A stretch of 29,453 bases of DNA from Aurantibrevibacter sp041749595 (GTDB taxonomy: Bacteria > Bacteroidota > Bacteroidia > Flavobacteriales > Flavobacteriaceae): NCBI GenBank assembly GCA_041749595.1, contig JBGTBA010000079.1, positions 1 through 29,453 on the forward strand, given 5' to 3'. The notes under the pieces are model-generated. The model ran no database searches. It was not told where the DNA came from and saw only the letters and a list, made by a program, of their open reading frames with translations. Position 1 is the stretch's first letter; every line of letters starts with the position of its first letter. A program made the position numbers and the translations under genes. Shown here piece after piece: positions 23,422 through 29,453 of this stretch.

Positions 23422-23601
23422 CTAAACAGCTTTTTTATACTTGGGAAGAATTAAATCCAAAGGATGGATATCACTTGTAGCTGCAAGGGGTGTGTTTTTT
23501 GAAATCGGTTTTTCTTTTTGGGTTTTATGGTTCACACTGACCACCAAAAGAACCACATTGGCCGCCAATAAAGTTAAAAGAATGCCAAAAAAAGTTACCA
23601 T
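23422..23601 (-). CDS. Small single-pass membrane protein, 59 residues
   Basis: The frame starts MVTFFGILLTLLAANVVLLV, a single N-terminal transmembrane helix, and continues with a polar tail rich in lysine (HKTQKEKPISKN) ending PKYKKAV. It is preceded by a perfect -7 box and followed after 17 bp by crcB. I do not recognise a named family; similar short proteins occur in flavobacteria. The open frame on the opposite strand (23441-23626) lacks a promoter and is a shadow. The start at 23601 leaves a leader of about 20 nt. Confidence 0.7.
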   Translation of the reverse strand: MVTFFGILLTLLAANVVLLVVSVNHKTQKEKPISKNTPLAATSDIHPLDLILPKYKKAV

Positions 23602-23628
23602 TTATCCGATTTTTATAATTGTATAACG

Positions 23629-23636
23629 CAAAAGTA
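23629..23636 (-). promoter_or_regulatory. -7 box (TACTTTTG) of the small-protein/crcB operon
   Basis: TACTTTTG on the minus strand is a perfect TAnnTTTG box, about 28 bp before the ATG at 23601. A T-rich stretch but no TTG lies at the -33 position. Confidence 0.6.
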
Positions 23637-23716
23637 CGCTTTTTCTTATATTTTACGATTGAAAAAAGATTATTGTTGTCGTTCCGTCCATTTTTGTTGC
23701 CTGTTCTTATTTTTTG

Positions 23717-23905
23717 TTAATTTTTAAGAAAATGTTTAATGGCCAACAAAATTATTATAAAAGTGGCAAAAGTAAGGCCCACCCAACGTACGCCTTTGTA
23801 GTACTTGGAATGCAATTTAATGTCCCTTTTATAAGAATAGATCATGATAACCACAAAAACCATGGCAAAGGTCACAGCAAAAATTAATTGTCCGGTAGTG
23901 AACAT
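23717..23905 (-). CDS. Small two-helix membrane protein, 62 residues
   Basis: From the ATG near 23905 the protein reads MFTTGQLIFAVTFAMVFVVI as the first transmembrane helix, a basic loop (YKRDIKLHSKYYKGVR), and a second helix WVGLTFATFIIILLAI ending KHFLKN. The frame extends 14 residues upstream to a TTG, but that part is polar and overlaps the start of the divergent gene, so I reject it. No named family is recognised. It sits divergently from the MazG-like gene with about 41 bp between. Confidence 0.7.
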   Translation of the reverse strand: MFTTGQLIFAVTFAMVFVVIMIYSYKRDIKLHSKYYKGVRWVGLTFATFIIILLAIKHFLKN

Positions 23906-23946
23906 CTTATTATTTTTATGCAAATTTAAATGAAAAATATATAGCA

Positions 23947-24333
23947 ATGAAAGATAGGCTGATTGCGGTGGAGGAGTTCCACAGATCTTTTGGACTTGGG
24001 GTTTCCAGTACCTTAAAGGCCGATTTGGGACACAGTAAGAATCTTCTCCGATTTAATTTAATGGACGAGGAAAATAGGGAATACCTGGAAGCGGCCGGCA
24101 ATAATGATATTGTAGAGGTGGCCGATGCCCTAGGTGACATGCTCTATATTTTATGTGGCACGATCCTGGAACACGGAATGCAGCATAAGATCGTAGAGGT
24201 TTTTGAAGAGATACAAAGAAGCAATATGAGCAAATTGGATAGGGACGGGAAACCCATTTATAGAGAGGACGGAAAAGTACTGAAAGGGCCAAATTATTTT
24301 AGGCCCGATATTAAGGGGGTGCTGGAAAAATAA
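23947..24333 (+). CDS. MazG-like / all-alpha NTP pyrophosphohydrolase
   Basis: A 128-residue cytosolic protein with the metal-binding pattern of all-alpha NTP pyrophosphatases: glutamates in ENREYLEA (about residues 42-49) and an E-x-x-D helix VEVADALGDMLYI (about 57-69). The family hydrolyses nucleoside triphosphates to monophosphate and pyrophosphate, often for house-cleaning of damaged nucleotides; HisE and dUTPase relatives share the fold. The C-terminus GKVLKGPNYFRPDI is characteristic of this subgroup. Substrate is unknown. Confidence 0.82.
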   Translation: MKDRLIAVEEFHRSFGLGVSSTLKADLGHSKNLLRFNLMDEENREYLEAAGNNDIVEVADALGDMLYILCGTILEHGMQHKIVEVFEEIQRSNMSKLDRDGKPIYREDGKVLKGPNYFRPDIKGVLEK

Positions 24334-24352
24334 AAAGCACCTTAAAAGGTGC
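24326..24352 (-). terminator. Terminator of ilvE
   Basis: Stem GCACCTT/AAGGTGC with a two-base centre (24337-24352). On the minus strand it is followed by TTTTTATTTTT, giving a good terminator 35 bp beyond the ilvE stop. It touches the end of the convergent MazG-like gene. Confidence 0.75.
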
Positions 24353-24386
24353 CTTATCGATTATATTGAAAATAGTGTATCACGGC

Positions 24387-25451
24387 CTATACTTTATACC
24401 TCCAACCAAATTTGTCTTCCGTTCTGTTGTACTGTATATCGGTGATTTGTTTTTTGAGCAAATGGGCATAACTATTGGACAGTTCGGGTAGGTCATAATC
24501 CTTGTCCTTATACCCAAAGGTCGCTATTGGCGAGATAACGGCTGCGGTGCCGGCACCGAACATTTCTATTAGGGTCCCATTTTCTGCGGCATTTATAACT
24601 TCGGTTACGGTTATAATGCGAACCTCCGTGGGGATACCTTGGCTCCTGGCAATATCCAAGATGCTTTTCCGCGTAATGCCATCTAATATCCTTTCGCTCG
24701 TGGGTGCCGTAATCAATGTGTCCTTTATACGTACAAAGATGTTCATGGCTCCCGCTTCCTCAATATTTTCATGGGTATTGTCATCTGTCCAGATTACCTG
24801 ATTGTATCCCTTGGCAACGGCAAGTTGAGTAGGGTAGAATTGACCGGCATAGTTTCCACCGGCTTTCGCGAAACCTACGCCACCATTTGCGGATCTTGAA
24901 TATTTTTCCTCTATAAGCACTTTTACTTTTCCTGAAAAATAAGCACCTGAAGGGGCGCATGCGATTATAAATTTGTACTCGTCCGCTGGCGAGGCATGGA
25001 ATCCCTTTCCAGAAGCAAAAATAAAAGGTCTAATATATAAGGAGCCTCCCTTTGTTTTCGGAATCCACTGGCTATCCAATTTCAAAAGGATCTTTAGGCC
25101 TTCCATGAAATATTCTTCAGGAAATTCGGGAATTGATAAACGTTTTGCGGAAATGTTCAATCGCCTATGGTTGTCCAAAGGCCTAAAAAGCCAAATGTTT
25201 TCATCGGTATCCTTATACGCTTTCATTCCTTCAAAAATGGACTGTCCATAATGAAAAATTTTGGCCGATGGCTCCAGGCTTATGGCTTGGTAAGGCATGA
25301 TCTTAGGTATTTCCCATGCACCGTCCTTGTAATCACAGACCAACATATGGTCCGCAAAAACACTGCCAAAAGATAAATTATCAAAATCTACTTGGTCTAT
25401 TTTTGATTTAGTGGTCTTTTCAACAATTAAATTGGTCAAAGTTGCATTCAT
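24387..25451 (-). CDS. ilvE: Branched-chain amino-acid aminotransferase
   Basis: A PLP enzyme of 354 residues that interconverts leucine, isoleucine and valine with their 2-oxo acids. The fold-type IV features are present: HYGQSIFEGMKAY (about 67-79), RPFIFASG, the PLP lysine in GFAKAGGNYAG (K196), EEAGAMNIFV (about 231-240) and the phosphate-binding FGAGTAAVISPI. Length and the DYKDGAWEIPK / PYQAISLEPSAKIFHYGQ start match the longer eukaryote-like BCAT subtype common in Bacteroidota. It is divergent from mnmD over 230 bp and ends at a strong terminator. Confidence 0.96.
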   Translation of the reverse strand: MNATLTNLIVEKTTKSKIDQVDFDNLSFGSVFADHMLVCDYKDGAWEIPKIMPYQAISLEPSAKIFHYGQSIFEGMKAYKDTDENIWLFRPLDNHRRLNISAKRLSIPEFPEEYFMEGLKILLKLDSQWIPKTKGGSLYIRPFIFASGKGFHASPADEYKFIIACAPSGAYFSGKVKVLIEEKYSRSANGGVGFAKAGGNYAGQFYPTQLAVAKGYNQVIWTDDNTHENIEEAGAMNIFVRIKDTLITAPTSERILDGITRKSILDIARSQGIPTEVRIITVTEVINAAENGTLIEMFGAGTAAVISPIATFGYKDKDYDLPELSNSYAHLLKKQITDIQYNRTEDKFGWRYKV

Positions 25452-25681
25452 TCCAAATCATGTTTATTGGAGTGTAAAATTAATGAATAATCGGTACTTG
25501 TGTGTCTTTTTAATTTAAAATTAACCAGATTTGCACTGGAAGGCAATTCATTGGAAACGAAAATTTTCACTAATTTATGGGTTTGATGGCACCGGAAGGA
25601 GTAGAGGCACATGTTTTCCTTGAATTTCCCCATCTGTTGTGCGAAGGTCCCGACAGATAAAATCAATAAAGATAAAAACGG

Positions 25682-26389
25682 ATGAAACGTAAAATAATTG
25701 TCACTGCTGATGGTTCAAAAACCATTCACATGGTAGATTGGGATGAACAGTACCATTCCAAGCACGGTGCCGTACAAGAGGCATACCATGTGTTCATTAA
25801 ATCGGGGCTTTCACTTTTTTCCAATTGCCGGGTAGCCATTTTGGAGATTGGTTTTGGTACGGGATTAAATGCACTGATCACAATGATAGAGGCAGAAAAT
25901 TTAAGACTTAAGATTAGATATACAGGGGTTGAGGCCTATCCTGTCCTGCCCGAAGAGCTGTTACAGCTAAACTATGTACAGCAACTGAACGCGCTACCAT
26001 TTGAACAAAATTTCCATGATATGCACATTAGTCCATGGGAAAAGGGAATAAACATAAACAATAACTTTATACTCTTTAAGCAGCAAAAGGATTTTTTGGA
26101 AATAGATGATGAAAATAGGTATGACCTTATTTATTTTGATGCTTTTGGTGCCAGGGTACAGCCCGAATTATGGACGGATTCCATTTTTTTTAAAATGTTC
26201 AATGCCCTAAAAAGCAAAGGCGTCCTGGTAACCTATGCCGCAAAAGGCAGTGTTCGTAGGGCAATGCTGTCCGTTGGCTTTAGGGTAGAGCGGTTGCCCG
26301 GCCCACTCGGAAAAAGGGAAATGCTCAGAGCATCCAAGCCAGATATTGGGGAAGCGTTAAAATCCAAAGTTATTTTAAACCAACTTTAA
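25682..26389 (+). CDS. mnmD: tRNA 5-methylaminomethyl-2-thiouridine(34) methyltransferase MnmD
   Basis: MnmD performs the last methylation in making mnm5s2U at the wobble position of tRNAs for Lys, Glu and Gln. The 235-residue Rossmann protein has the SAM site ILEIGFGTGLNAL (about 57-69) and the diagnostic YDLIYFDAFGARVQPELW (about 150-167), where the DAFxPxxxPxLW motif marks the family. GVLVTYAAKGSVRRAM and GPLGKREMLRA complete it. It lacks the FAD oxidase MnmC1 domain, as expected for stand-alone MnmD. It starts 230 bp from the divergent ilvE. Confidence 0.93.
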   Translation: MKRKIIVTADGSKTIHMVDWDEQYHSKHGAVQEAYHVFIKSGLSLFSNCRVAILEIGFGTGLNALITMIEAENLRLKIRYTGVEAYPVLPEELLQLNYVQQLNALPFEQNFHDMHISPWEKGININNNFILFKQQKDFLEIDDENRYDLIYFDAFGARVQPELWTDSIFFKMFNALKSKGVLVTYAAKGSVRRAMLSVGFRVERLPGPLGKREMLRASKPDIGEALKSKVILNQL

Positions 26390-26452
26390 GTTAAACTTAG
26401 GGAACTGTGTTAAACCTAAATTAAACCTTCTTTCCCAAGATATAAAAAACCA

Positions 26453-26460
26453 TACCTTTA
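26453..26460 (+). promoter_or_regulatory. Near-consensus -7 box (TACCTTTA) of the epimerase gene
   Basis: TACCTTTA differs from TAnnTTTG only at the last base and lies 13 bp before the ATG at 26474. Confidence 0.4.
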
Positions 26461-26473
26461 TAAAAAAGTCGGC

Positions 26474-27451
26474 ATGAAGGTTCTAATAACAGGCGCAACG
26501 GGGTTGGTGGGCAAAGCGATAGTGGATCTGTGCCTCAAGGAAAATATTGGGGTCAATTACTTAACCACGCGCAAAGATAAGATTAGGGCCAAGAATAACT
26601 ACAACGGGTTCTTTTGGAACCCAAGTAGTAACGAAATTGACCTAGACTGCTTTAAAGGAGTTTCGGCAATTATAAACTTAGCGGGTGCAAGCGTGGCCAA
26701 AAGATGGACCTCGGCGTATAAAAAAGAGATTTTAGATAGTAGGTTAGATAGCTTAAAAACACTGTACAGAGGTTTGCGTAATGTAGAAAAAAGCACCATA
26801 ACTTCTTTTGTGTCGGCTTCGGCAGTTGGTATTTACCCCAGCTCATTGTCCAATTTCTACTCGGAAGACGAGGCTGTGGCAGATGACAGCTTTTTAGGCA
26901 AAGTAGTCGTTGATTGGGAAGAAGAGGCAGCCGTTTTCCATAGTTTAAACATTAATGTGGCCAATATTAGGATAGGTACCGTACTATCCTTACATGGTGG
27001 GGCATTGCCGGAAATGGACAAAGCCATCCGTAATTACGCGGGGGCTCCCTTCGGGACCGGCGAGCAATGGCATTCTTGGATTCATATAGACGATTTGGCC
27101 CGACTTTTTTTGTTTGTCATCGAAAACAGCCTTCAAGGAATTTATAATGGAGTGGCCCCCAATCCGGTCACCAACTATAAATTAACGAAAGAGATTGCCA
27201 AAAATCGCAATAAGCCTTTGCTGCTCCCCAATATCCCACAATTTGTAATGACGACAGTATTGGGGGAAATGTCCTATGTATTATTTTCAAGTCAGAGGGT
27301 CAGTTCAAAGAAAATCGAAGAAGAGGGTTTTGTTTTTGATTATCAGAACATATGCATAGCATTAAAAGAGCTTTATTCTGAAGAGAAAAAGAAATTATTA
27401 AAAAAAAAAGAACGGGAAAGTAAGGCAAAATTTAAAATCATAGTTCAATAA
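26474..27451 (+). CDS. TIGR01777-family NAD(P)-binding epimerase-like protein
   Basis: A 325-residue short-chain-dehydrogenase-like protein of the YfcH/'SulA inhibitor-like' family. The Rossmann motif VLITGATGLVGKAIV opens the chain; INLAGASVAKRW, the serine-rich SFVSASAVGIYP and the conserved GTGEQWHSWIHIDDLARLF follow. These are diagnostic. The catalytic reaction of the family is not established. The C-terminal 15-20 residues are highly basic (KKKLLKKKERESKAKFK), longer than usual, possibly nucleic-acid or membrane contacting. It ends before a strong terminator. Confidence 0.9.
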   Translation: MKVLITGATGLVGKAIVDLCLKENIGVNYLTTRKDKIRAKNNYNGFFWNPSSNEIDLDCFKGVSAIINLAGASVAKRWTSAYKKEILDSRLDSLKTLYRGLRNVEKSTITSFVSASAVGIYPSSLSNFYSEDEAVADDSFLGKVVVDWEEEAAVFHSLNINVANIRIGTVLSLHGGALPEMDKAIRNYAGAPFGTGEQWHSWIHIDDLARLFLFVIENSLQGIYNGVAPNPVTNYKLTKEIAKNRNKPLLLPNIPQFVMTTVLGEMSYVLFSSQRVSSKKIEEEGFVFDYQNICIALKELYSEEKKKLLKKKERESKAKFKIIVQ

Positions 27452-27465
27452 ACTTGCTTATGACG

Positions 27466-27498
27466 ACAAAAATATCCGCATTTAGCGGATATTTTTGT
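27466..27498. terminator. Strong bidirectional terminator before grpE
   Basis: A perfect 14-bp inverted repeat ACAAAAATATCCGC / GCGGATATTTTTGT with a 5-nt loop. The right arm ends in TATTTTTG, the left arm begins with CAAAAATA, so it can terminate on both strands; it insulates the epimerase gene from grpE. Confidence 0.85.
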
Positions 27499-27516
27499 TT
27501 AAAGTTTAATGACATT

Positions 27517-27548
27517 TTGACATTTATAAAGAAATGGCAGTACTTTTG
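27517..27548 (+). promoter_or_regulatory. Promoter of grpE-dnaJ: TTG-N21-TACTTTTG
   Basis: TTG at 27517-27519 and TACTTTTG at 27541-27548 are separated by 21 bp, a full match to the Bacteroidota housekeeping consensus. Transcription would start near 27555. An ATG at 27534 is upstream of this start, so grpE must begin at 27585. No CIRCE inverted repeat was seen. Confidence 0.75.
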
Positions 27549-27584
27549 CCATTTGAAAAAACAAGTGTTAAAAGTTTAAAGAAA

Positions 27585-28154
27585 ATGAACAATAAAGATA
27601 AGACGGAGGATTTGGAAGAAGTTGCCGCCAAAAACAATAATGATACCGAAATGCAAGACGGCGAAGAATCTGCAAATGATGAAAGAGAAGCTACTCAAGG
27701 GCTTGATGAAGTCCAACTGCTTAAGGAAGATTTGACGAAGGAAAAGGACAAATTCCTGCGACTTTTCGCCGAATTTGAGAATTACAAGAAGCGTACCTCA
27801 AAAGAGCGTATGGATCTTTTTAAGACGGCAGGGCAAGAAGTAATCGTGTCATTGCTCCCGGTATTGGACGATTTTGACCGGGCCCTGAAAGAACTTTCCA
27901 AATCGGATGATAAGGCGCTGTTCATAGGGATAGAACTGATCAGCAACAAGATTAAGGAAACCCTTAAAAACAAAGGATTGCAAGAAATGGAAACCAACCC
28001 TGGGGATTATTTTGATGCGGAACTACATGATGCCATAACCCAAATACCCGCACCCAATAAAAAGCTTAAAGGGAAGATCATGGATGTTGTAGAGAGGGGT
28101 TTTAAACTCGGGGACAAAATAATCCGACATCCGAAAGTTGTGGTCGGAAACTAA
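27585..28154 (+). CDS. grpE: Nucleotide exchange factor GrpE
   Basis: GrpE releases ADP from DnaK and resets the chaperone cycle. The 189-residue protein begins MNNKDKTEDLEEVAAKNNND, an acidic unstructured tail to about residue 45, continues with a long coiled-coil helix (LLKEDLTKEKDKFLRLFAEF, ENYKKRTSKERMDLF), and ends with the beta domain carrying NPGDYFDAELHDAI and GFKLGDKIIRHPKVVVG. These are the family signatures. I chose the ATG at 27585 because an earlier in-frame ATG at 27534 precedes the predicted transcript start. dnaJ follows after 9 bp. Confidence 0.97.
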   Translation: MNNKDKTEDLEEVAAKNNNDTEMQDGEESANDEREATQGLDEVQLLKEDLTKEKDKFLRLFAEFENYKKRTSKERMDLFKTAGQEVIVSLLPVLDDFDRALKELSKSDDKALFIGIELISNKIKETLKNKGLQEMETNPGDYFDAELHDAITQIPAPNKKLKGKIMDVVERGFKLGDKIIRHPKVVVGN

Positions 28155-28163
28155 ATAGAGGAA

Positions 28164-29279
28164 ATGAAAGAGGATTTTTATGCAATATTGGGCATCAATA
28201 AGAGTGCTTCTGCCACAGAAATAAAAAAGGCATATCGTAAGAAAGCCATTGAGTATCATCCGGATAAAAACCCAGGGGATGCCAAGGCGGAAGAAATGTT
28301 CAAAAAGGCTGCCGAAGCATATGAGGTGTTGAGCGACCCCAACAAAAAGGCCAGATATGATCAATATGGGCACGCCGCCTTTGATGGTGCCAGTGGATTT
28401 GGCGGGGGAGGAATGAACATGGAAGACATTTTTAGCCAGTTTGGGGATATCTTTGGGAGTGCTTTTGGTGGTGGGTTCGGTGGATTCAGTGGTTTTGCAG
28501 GTGGTCAGCGAAGGGTAAAGGGCAGTAATCTAAGAATCCGGGTGAAACTAAACTTGGAAGAAGTGGCCAATGGCGTAGAGAAGAAAGTAAAGGTACGAAG
28601 AAAAGTACAAGCCGATGGGGTAACCTATAAAACGTGCCCCACGTGCAATGGAATGGGGCAGGTGACCAAGATTACCAACACCATATTGGGAAGGATGCAA
28701 ACGGCCACGACCTGTGGTGCGTGTTCGGGAAGTGGACAAGCCATAGACAAACGACCACTTGATGCGGATGCCCATGGATTGGTAGTCAGGGAAGAGACGG
28801 TTTCCATAAATATCCCCGGAGGCGTTGAGAACGATATGCAATTAAAAGTACCCGGCAAAGGCAATGATGCACCGGGAAATGGTATTCCGGGAGATTTAAT
28901 AGTGGCCATTGAGACAGAAGAACACGACACCTTAAAAAGGGAAGGGGATAACCTGCACTATGATCTATATGTTAGTATTTCAGAGGCTACCTTGGGCACT
29001 TCTAGGGAAATAGATGCGGTAAACGGAAAAGTAAGGATAAAGTTGGAACCCGGGATACAGTCCGGTAAAATACTCCGCTTGCGGGGAAAAGGAATTTCCA
29101 GTATCAATGGGTATGGCATCGGGGATCTCTTGGTCCATGTAAACGTGTGGACACCGAAAGAACTCACCAAAGAACAGCGGGATTTTTTTGAACGGATGCA
29201 GCAACATGAGAATTTTCTGCCAAAACCGGAAAAATCCGATAAGTCTTTTTTCGAAAAAGTTAAGGATATGTTCTCCTAA
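28164..29279 (+). CDS. dnaJ: Chaperone DnaJ (two-repeat zinc finger)
   Basis: The co-chaperone that delivers substrates to DnaK and stimulates its ATPase. The 371-residue protein has a J domain (residues 1-70, HPD at 32-34), a Gly/Phe-rich linker (about 75-115), the substrate-binding domain, and a C-terminal beta domain. The cysteine-rich centre has only two CxxCxGxG repeats: CPTCNGMG (158-165) and CGACSGSG (184-191); canonical DnaJ has four. The two can form only one zinc site, so redox-chaperone function linked to the second site may be lost. The same reduction is known to me from other Bacteroidota. dnaJ is the second gene of the grpE operon and ends 10 bp from a convergent kup remnant. 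Confidence 0.95.
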   Translation: MKEDFYAILGINKSASATEIKKAYRKKAIEYHPDKNPGDAKAEEMFKKAAEAYEVLSDPNKKARYDQYGHAAFDGASGFGGGGMNMEDIFSQFGDIFGSAFGGGFGGFSGFAGGQRRVKGSNLRIRVKLNLEEVANGVEKKVKVRRKVQADGVTYKTCPTCNGMGQVTKITNTILGRMQTATTCGACSGSGQAIDKRPLDADAHGLVVREETVSINIPGGVENDMQLKVPGKGNDAPGNGIPGDLIVAIETEEHDTLKREGDNLHYDLYVSISEATLGTSREIDAVNGKVRIKLEPGIQSGKILRLRGKGISSINGYGIGDLLVHVNVWTPKELTKEQRDFFERMQQHENFLPKPEKSDKSFFEKVKDMFS

Positions 29280-29289
29280 ATAATGCGAA

Positions 29290-29453
29290 TCAAGGGTTGA
29301 AAATAAGATAAAAAAATTTTGATAACTGAATCGCGAGAAAACGCCTCCCTCTTTTCCATGTTAGCATCATGAATAATCCGGAAATTCCAACCAGCAGGGG
29401 GAACCAACCACCACTGGTAATCTTGGTCAGGTTTGAACCCAGAAACGAAAAGT
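29290..29453 (-). CDS. kup: KUP-family potassium transporter, C-terminal end (partial, truncated)
   Basis: Only the last ~54 residues are in the window; the gene runs off the right edge. The frame reads FLGSNLTKITSGGWFPLLVG, then a hydrophobic helix and MLTWKRGRRFLAIQLSK before the stop TGA at 29290-29292. This matches the last membrane helix of Kup/HAK/KT transporters, whose motif is N-x-x-K-I/F-x-x-GGWFPLL...TWRRGR. In the family a cytosolic domain of about 150-200 residues follows; here it is missing, the last residues (FFYLIFNP) look non-homologous, and dnaJ starts its own end only 10 bp away. A frameshift in the T7 run at about 29311 or a deletion is likely, unless this organism uses a tail-less form. 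Confidence 0.72.
   Translation of the reverse strand, partial: FSFLGSNLTKITSGGWFPLLVGISGLFMMLTWKRGRRFLAIQLSKFFYLIFNP

Noticed and set aside
25448..25666. Minus-strand frame with a signal-peptide-like start that overlaps the ilvE ATG (ATGA)
   Set aside because: The overlap with ilvE and the VGTFAQQ stretch are tempting, but the only start is TTG, the hydrophobic part is short, no family is recognisable, and the frame would need to extend into mnmD on the other strand.
27441..27540. CIRCE heat-shock operator before grpE
   Set aside because: The strong inverted repeat there is a T-flanked terminator, not the CIRCE TTAGCACTC-N9-GAGTGCTAA sequence.

Overview
The window looks like chromosomal DNA of a marine-type member of the Flavobacteriaceae (Bacteroidota). 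The evidence is moderate-to-low G+C, promoters of the Bacteroidota type (a -7 box TAnnTTTG, sometimes with an upstream TTG) rather than E. coli type, no clear Shine-Dalgarno sequences, a lipoprotein and signal peptides ending in AQ or SQ, and proteins closest in style to flavobacterial families (metal-dependent KdsA, short-zinc-finger DnaJ, zinc-less RecQ, MnmD, a porin/Amt/P-II cluster). I could run no database search, so names rest on recognised motifs and family resemblance.

Left region, 1-4315: a graveyard of mobile DNA abutting the 3' end of an initiator tRNA gene. It holds the tail of an IS110-type transposase fused to the first ~20 residues of a zinc-ribbon replication protein, a hicA-hicB toxin-antitoxin pair whose toxin start codon appears to be ATA, the C-terminal fragment of a DUF3987-type primase/helicase preceded by a terminal array of three 24-bp repeats typical of IS21 elements, an intact SulP anion transporter, and the wHTH tail of an ATP-binding transcriptional regulator. 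This is best read as remnants of one or more integrated elements next to the tRNA.

Core region, 4316-17376: initiator tRNA-Met with its own promoter and terminator; alanine/glycine:cation symporter overlapping era; a secreted PHP-domain phosphodiesterase; kdsA; typA; ppgK; a compact minus-strand operon kdsD-tatC-AhpD-like-lptB; and recQ facing away from it. kdsA and kdsD make Kdo for lipopolysaccharide and lptB drives LPS export, so much of this stretch serves the outer envelope.

Interrupted region, 17377-18988: a complete IS630-type element (1110 bp, TA target duplication, imperfect 27-bp inverted ends) whose transposase has a one-base frameshift and which truncates an exported acetoacetate-decarboxylase-like gene.

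Nitrogen region, 19151-22742: a DUF1684 lipoprotein, then a minus-strand cluster glnK-amt-porin for ammonium uptake, with a perfect 8-bp inverted repeat placed where an operator would lie upstream of glnK. Right region, 22743-29453: crcB with a 59-residue membrane protein upstream, a small two-helix membrane protein, a MazG-like pyrophosphohydrolase, ilvE, mnmD, a TIGR01777 epimerase, a strongly terminated and strongly promoted grpE-dnaJ operon, and at the very edge the end of a KUP potassium transporter that stops before its usual cytosolic domain. I saw no CRISPR array, rRNA or obviously new defence system; the best oddities are the hicA start codon, the chimeric transposase ORF, the glnK operator palindromes and the truncated kup.
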